Source: Thermoanaerobaculia bacterium (GTDB lineage: Bacteria > Acidobacteriota > Thermoanaerobaculia > Multivoradales > Multivoraceae). Taken from it: a DNA stretch of 64,000 nucleotides. This document shows, piece after piece, positions 25,718-34,673 of this stretch. The translations under genes were made by a program, and so were the position numbers. Where the stretch lies: the NCBI GenBank assembly GCA_022826745.1, contig JAJDUI010000036.1, positions 86,651 through 150,650 on the forward strand. The letters are read 5' to 3'. Position 1 is the stretch's first letter. Each line of letters starts with the position of its first letter. Under the pieces are notes generated by a model that did not search any database, was not told the DNA's origin, and saw only the letters and a program-made list of their open reading frames with translations.

Positions 25718-28165
25718 ATGAGTAGAACTTCCCTCAACTGGATCACCGGCTACATCTGGGGTATCGCGGACGACGTGCTCCGCGACCTCTATGTCCGCGG
25801 TAAGTACCGGGACGTCATCTTGCCGATGACCCTGCTGCGGCGGCTTGATGCCGTTCTGGAGCCGACGAAACTGGCCGTCCTGGACGCCAAGGCCTCGCTG
25901 GACGAGGTGGGAGTCGTCGAGCAGGGCGAAGGGCTCCGTCAAGCAGCCGGGCAGGAGTTCTACAACACCTCGAAGTACACGCTGCAGGCGTTACGCGCCC
26001 GCGCTAGTCGCCAGCGGCTCAGAGCCGACTTCGAGGCCTACCTGGACGGCTTCTCGCAGAACGTTCAGGACATCCTGAACAACTTCGAGTTCCGCAACCA
26101 GATCTCGAAGCTCTCCAAGGCGGATGCTCTCGGCACGCTGATCGAGAAACTCACTTCGGCCGATATCAACCTGAGTCCGGAGCCGGTCATGAACGGCGAC
26201 GGCTCGGTCAAGCACCCGGGGCTCGACAACCACGGTATGGGGTCGGTCTTCGAGGAACTCATCCGGCGCTTCAACGAAGACAACAACGAGGAAGCCGGCG
26301 AGCACTTCACGCCGCGCGACGCAGTAAAGCTGATGGCGAACCTCGTCTTCCTGCCCATCGCAGAGCACATCGAGTCGGCCACGTACACGCTCTACGATGG
26401 CGCCTGCGGCACAGGCGGCATGCTGACCGTCGCAGAGGACGTCCTGCAGCAACTAGCCGCCGAACGTGGCAAGCAAGTCTCGACGCACCTCTTCGGCCAA
26501 GAGATCAACGCCGAAACCTACGCGATCTGCAAGGCTGACCTGCTGCTCAAGGGCGAAGGCCAAGCCGCCGACAACATCGTAGGCGGCCCGGAGCACTCCA
26601 CGCTCTCGAACGACGCGTTCCCGACCCGCGAGTTCGACTTCATGCTCTCCAACCCACCCTACGGCAAGAGTTGGAAGACGGACCTCCAGCGCATGGGCGG
26701 CAAGAAGGACATGAGCGACCCGCGCTTCCAAGTCGAGCACGACGGCGACGCCGAGTACTCCCTCGTCACCCGCAGCAGTGACGGGCAGATGCTCTTCCTG
26801 GCCAACAAGCTCGCCAAGATGAAGCGGAACACGTCGCTCGGCAGTCGGATCGCCGAAGTCCACAATGGCAGTTCCCTCTTCACGGGTGACGCCGGCCAGG
26901 GGGAGAGCAACATCCGGCGCTGGATCATCGAGAACGACTGGCTGGAAGCGATCGTCGCTCTACCGCTCAACATGTTCTACAACACCGGCATCGCCACCTA
27001 CGTCTGGGTGCTCACGAACCGGAAGCCCGCGCACCGGAAGGGCAAGGTCCAGCTCATCGACGGCACGAACTGGTTCCAGCCGCTGCGCAAGAACCTCGGC
27101 AAGAAGAACTGCGAGCTCGGCAACGAGGACATCGAGCGAATCTGCTCGGTCTTCCAAGGCTTCGAGGAGACCGAGGAGAGCAAGATCTTCGACAACGAGG
27201 CCTTCGGCTACTGGAAGGTCACAGTGGAGCGGCCTCTGCGGATCGTTGGTGCCGACCCGAACCGCGCCCACAAGATCGCTGAGATCAAGCAGTTGAAGTC
27301 AACAGGCGAGCGCAACGACACCGCACCGCCCATCATCAGGAAGGTCCACAAGCGGGGAACCTCAGCCGACCCTCTACGCGGGCGGTTCGACGCGACCGTC
27401 AACGGAAGAGCCGCGGTCGTGGAGTACGAACCAGACACCGACCTGCGCGACACGGAGCAGGTTCCGCTGATGGAGCAAGGAGGTATCGAGGCCTTCCTGG
27501 AGCGGGAGGTCCTGCCCTACGCCCCTGACGCCTGGTACAAGCCCGAGAGCGTGAAGATCGGCTACGAGCTCAGCTTCAACCGCTACTTCTACAAGCCCGA
27601 ACCGATGCGGCCCCTAGAGGAGATCCAGGCGGACATCCTGGCGTTGGAGACGCAGACCGAGGGCCTGCTGGCCGAGATCATGGGCCGTACGGCGCACTCG
27701 TTGCCTGCAAAGCTGCGGGTCTACGTAGACACCTCAGTCATCGGGGGTTGCGAGGACGAGGAGTTCAGGGAGCCTTCACGGCGACTCTTCGAGAGGTTCA
27801 CGAACGGAGAACTGACGCTCGTGCTCTCACCACTCGTCCTGGAGGAACTGCGCGCGTCGCCTCGCCGAGTACGGGAGGTGCTCCGCACGGTACCTGACGC
27901 GCATACCGAGATGCTCGAAACGCTGCCGCAGGCGGAACTGCTTGCGGCGGAGTATATTGAGCGCGGAGCACTTACTCCGCGCATGTACCCCGACGCGATG
28001 CACATCGCCAACGCCACGACCGCTGGAGTCGACCTGCTGGTGAGCTGGAACTTCAGGCACATCGTGAACGTGCACCGCATACGGACGTTCAACGACGTCA
28101 ACAACGAGCTGGGCTACGGCATAATCGACATTCGGAGCCCGAGGGAGTTGGGAGATGACGACTAA
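25718..28165 (+). CDS. hsdM: Type I restriction-modification DNA methyltransferase subunit (HsdM) fused to a C-terminal PIN domain
   Basis: 815 residues. The HsdM helical N-terminus is followed by the N6-adenine methylase: YDGACGTGGML (SAM motif I, from residue 226) and NPPYGKSW (motif IV, N312). The usual HsdM ending EEIQADILALETQTEGLLAEIMG is reached near residue 655. Instead of stopping, the frame continues into a PIN domain from about residue 666: LRVYVDTSVIGG (D670), VLEELRAS (E709/E710), MYPDAMHIANA (D759) and VDLLVSWNFRHIVN (D772). The acidic residues match Mg-dependent RNases of the VapC type. An internal ATG (27680) just before the PIN part might give a separate toxin. The stop overlaps the next small gene by 11 bp. 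Confidence 0.9.
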   Translation: MSRTSLNWITGYIWGIADDVLRDLYVRGKYRDVILPMTLLRRLDAVLEPTKLAVLDAKASLDEVGVVEQGEGLRQAAGQEFYNTSKYTLQALRARASRQRLRADFEAYLDGFSQNVQDILNNFEFRNQISKLSKADALGTLIEKLTSADINLSPEPVMNGDGSVKHPGLDNHGMGSVFEELIRRFNEDNNEEAGEHFTPRDAVKLMANLVFLPIAEHIESATYTLYDGACGTGGMLTVAEDVLQQLAAERGKQVSTHLFGQEINAETYAICKADLLLKGEGQAADNIVGGPEHSTLSNDAFPTREFDFMLSNPPYGKSWKTDLQRMGGKKDMSDPRFQVEHDGDAEYSLVTRSSDGQMLFLANKLAKMKRNTSLGSRIAEVHNGSSLFTGDAGQGESNIRRWIIENDWLEAIVALPLNMFYNTGIATYVWVLTNRKPAHRKGKVQLIDGTNWFQPLRKNLGKKNCELGNEDIERICSVFQGFEETEESKIFDNEAFGYWKVTVERPLRIVGADPNRAHKIAEIKQLKSTGERNDTAPPIIRKVHKRGTSADPLRGRFDATVNGRAAVVEYEPDTDLRDTEQVPLMEQGGIEAFLEREVLPYAPDAWYKPESVKIGYELSFNRYFYKPEPMRPLEEIQADILALETQTEGLLAEIMGRTAHSLPAKLRVYVDTSVIGGCEDEEFREPSRRLFERFTNGELTLVLSPLVLEELRASPRRVREVLRTVPDAHTEMLETLPQAELLAAEYIERGALTPRMYPDAMHIANATTAGVDLLVSWNFRHIVNVHRIRTFNDVNNELGYGIIDIRSPRELGDDD

Positions 28166-28340
28166 GACCAAGAAGGACTACGACTGCGTAGCGTCCGTAC
28201 GAGAGATCCGGGATCGCCTCAGCGCCAAGCTGGCGCGTATGTCGCCGGAAGAACGCGTCGAGTGGCTGAACACGAGAAAGTTCTCCGATCCGATCCTGCG
28301 CCGCCTGGCAGCGCGATCCCAGCAGAGGAAGAGCGCGTAG
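28155..28340 (+). CDS. Small antitoxin-like protein (partner of PIN domain), copy 1
   Basis: 61 residues; the ATG lies inside the end of hsdM-PIN, in another frame (11-bp overlap), preceded by GGGAG. Sequence features: KDYDCVASVREIRDRLSAKL, then MSPEERVEWLNTRKF. The pattern [YF]D-C/A-V-x(3)-REIRD...MSPEE resembles the short proteins usually encoded directly after stand-alone PIN toxins of this subgroup (recalled from family context, not searched). It is therefore the likely antitoxin for the PIN domain fused to HsdM. No DNA-binding motif is evident. Confidence 0.7.
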   Translation: MTTKTKKDYDCVASVREIRDRLSAKLARMSPEERVEWLNTRKFSDPILRRLAARSQQRKSA

Positions 28341-28395
28341 CGGCGGACGGTCCGCCGGCCGATTGGATATCCGCACACGACGGGACCACCGCAGG

Positions 28396-28626
28396 ATGTC
28401 CTCTGAATCGGCGAGGAAGACGTTTGACTGCGTCGCCTTCGAGCGAGAGCAGCGGGGCCGCATCAGCCGCATGCTGAACGCCATGACCAGGGAGGAGCGA
28501 ATCGACTGGCTTCGCAACGTCGAAATCACCGACCCCATCCTCCGCCGCTTCGTGGAGAGAGCGCCGCGCGGCTCTCTTCTCAGGGCGAATACGCCCGCCG
28601 TAGGCTCCGATGCCGGGGATCCGTGA
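28396..28626 (+). CDS. Small antitoxin-like protein, tandem copy 2
   Basis: About 76 residues from ATG 28396; a TTG at 28363 would add 11. KTFDCVAFEREQRGRISRML, then MTREERIDWLRNVEITDPILRRF. It shares the FDCV...M(S/T)xEERxxWL...DPILRR pattern with the 28155 gene, so the two are tandem duplicates with divergence. The C-terminus extends further (RGSLLRANTPAVG). It ends with a GTGA overlap to the next gene. Confidence 0.65.
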   Translation: MSSESARKTFDCVAFEREQRGRISRMLNAMTREERIDWLRNVEITDPILRRFVERAPRGSLLRANTPAVGSDAGDP

Positions 28627-29408
28627 CGACAACACCGAGTAAACTGGCGTCTAAGTCCAATGGCGTGGCAGCCCCATGCCAACAACGAGAGCCGGTCACA
28701 TGCGCGTTGCACACCAGCACCGCGACCACCCACGATTCGGCGTGCCGTCCAGGCAAACCTACGGCCGAATCTCGCCTTCGAGCCAAGATCGTCCCAGTTG
28801 ACCTCCCTATTCTCGCGCAATGGAGCCGCTTGCGGTGCGCCGTCGACGAACTAGACGGCCAACTCCAACGAGCCAGACCTCCGCTACCCACGACTCGCAT
28901 GGTCAGATTCCTCATTCTTGCCGAGGATCATCGCTTCGCTAGACACCCAGGAGTTGATCCGTGGGCCCTTGGCCGAGCAGCTTGGAAGACCTACTTCTGC
29001 CGGTCCCGCCAAGGGGGATCCACGATAGCCATGCAGTTGGTCAGAACCCTGTCTGGCCGTCGCGAGCACTCTTGGAGCCGCAAGGCGCTCGAGATAGCAC
29101 TCGCCGTGAGGCTCTCACAGTACGTCTCGCGCGACCGCTTGCCCGTCCTGTATCTGTGGTGCGCCTACTACGGATGGAGAATGTCGAACTTTCAAGACGC
29201 CTGCGCGAGACTCGGTCTCAATCCAGCCTCCACGACCCCGCTTGACGACGCCCTCTTCATAGCCCGTCTCAAGTACCCCCAACCGAAGCGCCAAGACCAC
29301 GAACGACTCCGGAAAATACATCGACGAGGCTTGCACATTCTCTCGCTCGCAAACGTCTGGCGGGGGCAGTCATACTTACCGTCCTTCCCAGAGGCGAAAC
29401 TCCTGTGA
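28623..29408 (+). CDS. Stand-alone glycosyltransferase 51 (peptidoglycan transglycosylase) domain protein
   Basis: 261 residues from a GTG overlapping the previous stop by 4 bp. Residues about 90-240 carry the GT51 lipid II polymerase signature: AEDHRFARHPGVD (catalytic Glu E101, matching ExxxFxxHxG), QGGSTIAMQLVRTLSG (GGSTI, 131-135) and SRKALEIALAVRLSQ (R153, K154, E157). There is no transpeptidase domain and no clear transmembrane anchor; the first 55 residues look disordered. In cell-wall enzymes (MtgA, PBP1) this domain polymerises glycan strands at the membrane. Finding it soluble and embedded between hsdM and hsdS suggests a defence or effector role (inference). It overlaps the nucleotidyltransferase gene by GTGA. 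Confidence 0.82.
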   Translation: MTTTPSKLASKSNGVAAPCQQREPVTCALHTSTATTHDSACRPGKPTAESRLRAKIVPVDLPILAQWSRLRCAVDELDGQLQRARPPLPTTRMVRFLILAEDHRFARHPGVDPWALGRAAWKTYFCRSRQGGSTIAMQLVRTLSGRREHSWSRKALEIALAVRLSQYVSRDRLPVLYLWCAYYGWRMSNFQDACARLGLNPASTTPLDDALFIARLKYPQPKRQDHERLRKIHRRGLHILSLANVWRGQSYLPSFPEAKLL

Positions 29409-30091
29409 GACCGTTTCATATCGCCCCACCACTCACGACCCTTCGCGAAGCCCACCCAACAGCGCTAAGGCTGTTAGACGTGGCCAGAGAAGGGAACCAG
29501 AGCGCCCGAGTCGCGCTCGCCCAACTTTGGCTTACGGAAGGCATACCAGCCGCCTTCGCCGAAAGCCCTGCACTCTATGACGTGGTCCGCTCATGGCTAG
29601 GAGCACGGCTGAAGATTCACGCGAAGGAAATCAGCCTCGTCGGCAGTGCTCGCGTCGGCCAGTCCCTAAATCCCCGAAAGCTGGGGAAGCGCTTCAACGC
29701 CACTTCGGATCTGGACCTTCTCGCCGTGTCACCCCGCCTCTTCGAGTCCTTCCGAGCGGACTTTGAGCAGTGGTCCGCCGACTACGACGGTGGTCGGGTG
29801 CGGCCCCGCAACCCGACTCAGGAACGGTACTGGGCGGACAACCGAAAGAGAGGACCGTACCTCATTCGCCGCGGTTTCATGGACTCTGGAATGATCCCTT
29901 GGCTATCGTCGTACGTTGTGACCCAGACAACAGCGCAGCATCTCTGGGAGCTTGTGAAGAAACTCGAGTCGACCGACACCGCACCAAAGCCAAAGAAGGC
30001 GTCGCTCCGGGTCTATCGGGGTTGGGAGGACGCAGTGGCGCAAATTGCCTTGAATCTCAAGTACGCCAGCACGGAGGCTGAAACGGCCTAG
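29405..30091 (+). CDS. Nucleotidyltransferase-like protein
   Basis: 228 residues; its GTG overlaps the GT51 stop by 4 bp. EISLVGSARVG (G80, S81) followed by NATSDLDLLAVS (D102, D104) is the G-S-x(n)-D-x-D active-site pattern of polymerase-beta-fold nucleotidyltransferases; the segment between them is longer than usual. A third acidic ligand is not obvious. The rest is helical, with KRGPYLIRRGFMDSG and a Lys-rich region near residue 200. It could be a MNT-type toxin or antitoxin, or a synthetase of a nucleotide signal. Coupling to the GT51 gene implies joint function. Confidence 0.7.
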   Translation: MRPFHIAPPLTTLREAHPTALRLLDVAREGNQSARVALAQLWLTEGIPAAFAESPALYDVVRSWLGARLKIHAKEISLVGSARVGQSLNPRKLGKRFNATSDLDLLAVSPRLFESFRADFEQWSADYDGGRVRPRNPTQERYWADNRKRGPYLIRRGFMDSGMIPWLSSYVVTQTTAQHLWELVKKLESTDTAPKPKKASLRVYRGWEDAVAQIALNLKYASTEAETA

Positions 30092-30097
30092 TTTGAG

Positions 30098-31549
30098 ATG
30101 CTAGCCAAGGTTCAACCATACCGCACCACGAAGACGTCTGCCACGCAGTGGCTTGGCGAGGTTCCTGAACACTGGCAAGTACTGCCAAACCGGGCCTTCT
30201 TTCAAGAGGTGACGGAACGAGGACACCCAAACGAGCCCATGCTCTCGGTTACCATCGCCAAGGGCGTTGTCCATCAGGAACGACTACTAGCAGACAGCTC
30301 CAAGAAGGACAGTTCGAACCGCGACAGGTCCGCCTACAAACTCGTCCGACCCGGCGATGTCGCCTACAACAAGATGCGGGCGTGGCAGGGTGCCGTTGGC
30401 GTCTCCCGCTACAAGGGCATCGTAAGTCCGGCCTACGTCGTTCAACGCCCCAGGCACGACTCACCTGATGGCTGGGCCTACTATCACCACCTGTTTCGAA
30501 CGCCGGCTTTCGCCAAGGAGGCTGAGAGGAGGTCCCACGGGATCACTTCCGACATGTGGAGTCTACGGCCGGAGCACTTCAGGCTGATTTACTCCTGCTC
30601 GCCACTGCCCTCCGAACGGGCTGCCATCGTCCGCTTCCTCGACTACGCCGACCGGCGTATCGGGCAGTGCATTCGGGCCGAAGAGAAGCTGATCGAGCTA
30701 CTGGAGGAGCAGAAGCGCACCGTCATCCATCAGGCTGTGACCGGCCAGGTCGATGTCCGAACCAGCCGGCCGCACCCGACCTACAAGTACTCCGGTGTCG
30801 AGTGGCTGGGACATGTGCCGGCGCACTGGGGTGTCAGAAAGCTGCACTCGCTGTTCCGGCGTTGCGGAAGCGGAACGACGCCGAGCGGAGACGGGTATTT
30901 CGGGGGCGACATCCCATGGGTAATGAGCGGCGACCTCAACGACGGCGTCATCCAGACCACCACGAGGGCGGTCACGCCCGAAGCTGTGGGTACGTTCACT
31001 GCCCTGAAGAGATATCCAGAAGGCTCTCTCGTTATTGCGATGTACGGGGCTACGATCGGAAAGACGGGCCGGCTCTCCCGTTCTGCTTGCGTCAACCAAG
31101 CCTGCTTCGCCTTAGCTGATCCGCGCCCCGACTGCCAAGTAGGCTACTTCCAGGCCGTCGTGAACTCCGCTCGCAGCGAGCTGCGCCGGCAGAGTTTCGG
31201 CGGAGGGCAACCGAATATCAGCGCTCAGTTGCTTCGTGGTTTCCGTGTGCCCGTACCTCCCGCCTGCGAACAGATTCGTCTTGAGTCGTTAGCGACTGGG
31301 GCGGCTCGTCGGGAGGCCGCGGCTTTGGGAGCCGTTCAACGGCGCATCGCTCTACTCCGCGAGTATCGGCACCGCCTGATCGCCGACGTAGCCACCGGCA
31401 AGCTCGACGTGCGCGAGGCGGCCGCATCCTTGCCCGAAGTGGATCCTCTGGAGATGGAGGAAGGCCAGGAGAAACGGAAGAGCACCCCGTACGCCGCTGC
31501 GCGGACACTCTCGGCTTTCGACGACGTCTCCCAACCGACCGACGCATGA
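30098..31549 (+). CDS. hsdS: Type I restriction-modification specificity subunit (HsdS)
   Basis: 483 residues. Two target-recognition domains in tandem. The first starts around WLGEVPEHWQVLPNRAFF; the second starts at GVEWLGHVPAHWGVRKL (about residue 240) and contains GDIPWVMSGDLNDG and GATIGKTGRLS. Each is followed by a coiled-coil helix: PLPSERAAIVRFLDYADRRI with LIELLEEQKRTVIHQAVTG, and EYRHRLIADVATGKLDVRE. HsdS gives the complex its DNA site. It starts 6 bp after the nucleotidyltransferase stop and overlaps hsdR by ATGA, so all are in one operon. Confidence 0.92.
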   Translation: MLAKVQPYRTTKTSATQWLGEVPEHWQVLPNRAFFQEVTERGHPNEPMLSVTIAKGVVHQERLLADSSKKDSSNRDRSAYKLVRPGDVAYNKMRAWQGAVGVSRYKGIVSPAYVVQRPRHDSPDGWAYYHHLFRTPAFAKEAERRSHGITSDMWSLRPEHFRLIYSCSPLPSERAAIVRFLDYADRRIGQCIRAEEKLIELLEEQKRTVIHQAVTGQVDVRTSRPHPTYKYSGVEWLGHVPAHWGVRKLHSLFRRCGSGTTPSGDGYFGGDIPWVMSGDLNDGVIQTTTRAVTPEAVGTFTALKRYPEGSLVIAMYGATIGKTGRLSRSACVNQACFALADPRPDCQVGYFQAVVNSARSELRRQSFGGGQPNISAQLLRGFRVPVPPACEQIRLESLATGAARREAAALGAVQRRIALLREYRHRLIADVATGKLDVREAAASLPEVDPLEMEEGQEKRKSTPYAAARTLSAFDDVSQPTDA

Positions 31550-34500
31550 CCACCGACACCTCGGAACGCGGCCTAGAACGCCTCATCTGCAAGGTACTGA
31601 CCGGCCACCCCTGCGATCCCCCAAAGGCCGGCGAGGTCCGGGAGCCTCGCGTCTACCAAGGCGGCGTCGGCTGGTCGGCGGGCGACCCTCACGACTACGA
31701 CCGAGACTACTGCGTCGACCTAGTTCAGCTTGCGGCTTTTCTCGGTACTACCCAGCCCGACGTAGCGGATGGACTCTCGCTGGACCAAGACAGCCCCACG
31801 CGAAGGAAGTTCCTGGCCAGGCTGCAAGGCGAGATCACCAAGCGCGGCACGATCGACGTGCTCCGGAACGGTGTCGGGCATGGGGCGCACGAACTGGAGC
31901 TGTTCTACGGCACGCCGTCCACCGACAACGAGCGTTCTCAGCGCCTCTTCGACGAAAACCGCTTCACGGTCTCCCGGCAGCTCCGCTACAGCAAGGACCG
32001 GACGCAACTGGCCCTCGACATCGGCCTGTTCATCAACGGTCTGCCGGTGGTCACGTTCGAGCTGAAGAACAGCCTCACGAAGCAGACCGTCGGCGACGCG
32101 GAAGAGCAGTACAAGAAGGACCGCGATTCGCGCGAGAAGCTCTTCGCACTCGGTCGGTGCGTAGCCCACTTCGCCGTGGACGAGAAGGAGGTGCGCTTCT
32201 GCACCCAGCTTCGAGGGAAGGACTCCTGGTTCCTGCCGTTCAACCGCGGCTGGAACGACGGCGCCGGCAATCCTCCGAACCCGAACGGGCTCGCCGCCGA
32301 CTACCTTTGGCGTGAGGTGCTGGCTCGCGAGAGCCTCACCAACATCCTCGAGAACTACGCCCAGGTCATCGAGTCGAAGGACGAGAAGACCCGCAAGAAG
32401 AGAAAGACTCAGATCTGGCCTCGCTACCACCAGCTCGACGTGGTTCGGCGGCTACTCGTCGACGTAGAGGCCAACGGCGCCGGCCAGCGCTATCTGATCC
32501 AGCATTCGGCCGGGAGCGGGAAGAGCAACTCGATCGCCTGGTTGGCCCACCAACTCATCGGGCTCGAGAAGGACGGCGAGCCTGTCTTCGACTCGATCGT
32601 CGTCGTCACGGACCGAATCATCCTCGATCAGCAGATCGCCGCCACGATCAAGCAGTACGCCCAGGTCGCAGCAACGGTCGGGCGGGCCGAACGTTCCGGG
32701 GATCTGCGCCGGTTCCTTGAATCCGGCAAGAAGATCATCATCACGACGATCCAGAAGTTCCCGTTCATTCTCGACGAGATCGGCAACGAGCAGCGAGGGC
32801 GGAAGTTCGCGATCATCATCGACGAGGCCCACTCGAGCCAGGGCGGGAAGACGAGCGCGGCGATCTCGGGAGCACTCTCCGAAGCCGGCGAGCGAGGCGA
32901 GGAGGAGACATACGAGGACCAGATCAACCGCCTGATGGAGTCCCGGAAGCTGCTCCCGAACGCCAGCTACTTCGCCTTCACCGCCACGCCGAAGAACAAG
33001 ACGCTGGAGATCTTTGGGACTCCCGACCCGCAGCCCGACGGCTCCGTCAAGCACCGGGCCTTCCACACCTACACGATGAAGCAGGCGATCGAGGAGGGCT
33101 TCATCCTCGATGTCCTGAGGCACTACACGCCGGTGAGAAGCTACTACAAGCTGGCGAAGAGGGTGGAGGACGATCCAGAGTTCGACATCAAGAAAGCACA
33201 GCGGAAGCTGCGACGCTTCGTCGAAGGGCATGACCATGCGATCCGGCTGAAGGCCGAGATCATGGTCGACCACTTCCACGAGCAAGTCGTCGCTCAGAGG
33301 CGGATCCGCGGCGAAGCGCGAGCGATGGTGGTCACGAACGGCGTGCAACGCGCGATCCAGTACTTCCACGCCATCCGCGAGTACCTGGAGACTGGGAAGA
33401 GCCCGTACCAGGCCATCGTCGCCTTCTCGGGCGAGCACGAGTACGGTGGGGAGAAGGTCACCGAAGCCTCGCTGAACGGCTTCCCGTCTGGCCGGATCGC
33501 GAAGAAGATCCAGGAACACCCCTACCGGTTCCTGGTCTGCGCCGACAAGTTCCAGACCGGCTACGACGAGCCGCTCCTCCACACGATGTACGTCGACAAG
33601 ACGCTCTCGGGCATCAAGGCGGTGCAGACCCTGTCCCGACTCAACAGGGCGCATCCGGGGAAGCACGATGTCTTCGTGCTCGACTTCCTGAACGACAGCG
33701 AGATCATCCGCGACTCGTTCGCGAACTTCTACCGCGGGACGATCCTGGCCGAGGAAACCGACCCCGACAAGCTACACGACCTGCAGTCCGATCTCGACGG
33801 CGCTCAGGTCTACTCCACGGAACAGATCGACACGCTCGTCTCGCGCTACCTGGACGGAGCCGAACGCGACCAACTCGACCCGATCCTGGACACTTGCGTC
33901 GCGGTCTACCTCAGCGACCTGGACGAAGACGCGCAAGTCGACTTCAAGGGCAAGGCGAAGGCCTTTGTGCGGACCTACAGCTTCCTCTCGTCGATCCTCC
34001 CCTACTCCAACGCCGGATGGGAGAAGCGGTCGATCTTCCTCAACTTCCTCGTATCCAAGCTGCCGGCACCCCAGGAGGAGGATCTCTCCCGAGGCATCCT
34101 CGACGCGATCGACATGGACAGCTACCGGGCAGAGAAGCAGGCCATGCAGAAGATCCTGCTGCCGGACGAAGATGCGGAGATCGACCCCGTGCCGACGACT
34201 GGCGGCGGGCACCGCCCCGAACCGGAACTGGACCACCTCTCGAACATCATCAAGGTCTTCAACGACCATTTCGGCGGCATCGACTGGGAGGACGCCGACC
34301 GCGTGCAGCGGATGATCGCCTTCGACATCCCGTCGAGAGTTGCAGCTGACACGGCCTTCAGGAACGCCCGGCAGAACTCCGACAAGGAGAACACCCGCCT
34401 GGAGCACGACAAGGCGCTCCTCCGCGTCATGCGCAGCGTCATGAAGGACGACACCGAGCTGTTCAAGCAGTTCATGGACAACGAGAGCTTCAAGCACTGG

Positions 34501-34551
34501 ATGTCCGAGGCGGTCTTCAGACGTGCGTACGATCAGGCCGAAGTGCCATGA
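31546..34551 (+). CDS. hsdR: Type I restriction-modification endonuclease/translocase subunit (HsdR)
   Basis: 1001 residues. The N-terminal PD-(D/E)xK nuclease has D158 and E172-L-K174 (VVTFELKNS). The SF2 motor has Walker A SAGSGKS (321-327), the DEAH box (426-429) and FAFTATPKN (motif III). The second RecA domain has KFQTGYDEPLLHTMYVDK and QTLSRLNRAHPGK (motif VI-like). A helical C-terminal region binds the methylase core. All catalytic motifs are intact, so the enzyme looks functional: it translocates and cuts unmethylated DNA. It is the last intact gene of the operon. Confidence 0.93.
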   Translation: MTTDTSERGLERLICKVLTGHPCDPPKAGEVREPRVYQGGVGWSAGDPHDYDRDYCVDLVQLAAFLGTTQPDVADGLSLDQDSPTRRKFLARLQGEITKRGTIDVLRNGVGHGAHELELFYGTPSTDNERSQRLFDENRFTVSRQLRYSKDRTQLALDIGLFINGLPVVTFELKNSLTKQTVGDAEEQYKKDRDSREKLFALGRCVAHFAVDEKEVRFCTQLRGKDSWFLPFNRGWNDGAGNPPNPNGLAADYLWREVLARESLTNILENYAQVIESKDEKTRKKRKTQIWPRYHQLDVVRRLLVDVEANGAGQRYLIQHSAGSGKSNSIAWLAHQLIGLEKDGEPVFDSIVVVTDRIILDQQIAATIKQYAQVAATVGRAERSGDLRRFLESGKKIIITTIQKFPFILDEIGNEQRGRKFAIIIDEAHSSQGGKTSAAISGALSEAGERGEEETYEDQINRLMESRKLLPNASYFAFTATPKNKTLEIFGTPDPQPDGSVKHRAFHTYTMKQAIEEGFILDVLRHYTPVRSYYKLAKRVEDDPEFDIKKAQRKLRRFVEGHDHAIRLKAEIMVDHFHEQVVAQRRIRGEARAMVVTNGVQRAIQYFHAIREYLETGKSPYQAIVAFSGEHEYGGEKVTEASLNGFPSGRIAKKIQEHPYRFLVCADKFQTGYDEPLLHTMYVDKTLSGIKAVQTLSRLNRAHPGKHDVFVLDFLNDSEIIRDSFANFYRGTILAEETDPDKLHDLQSDLDGAQVYSTEQIDTLVSRYLDGAERDQLDPILDTCVAVYLSDLDEDAQVDFKGKAKAFVRTYSFLSSILPYSNAGWEKRSIFLNFLVSKLPAPQEEDLSRGILDAIDMDSYRAEKQAMQKILLPDEDAEIDPVPTTGGGHRPEPELDHLSNIIKVFNDHFGGIDWEDADRVQRMIAFDIPSRVAADTAFRNARQNSDKENTRLEHDKALLRVMRSVMKDDTELFKQFMDNESFKHWMSEAVFRRAYDQAEVP

Positions 34552-34673
34552 CCGAATCGCTCCGCCCCTGTTTGCCGGCCTCGTAGCTGACCGCAGCAGC
34601 GCTCGCACGAGGTCCAGACCCGCCCGCATTCGGCTGCTACGCTGTGCAGGTCCGAAACCGTGAGGCTGTGACC

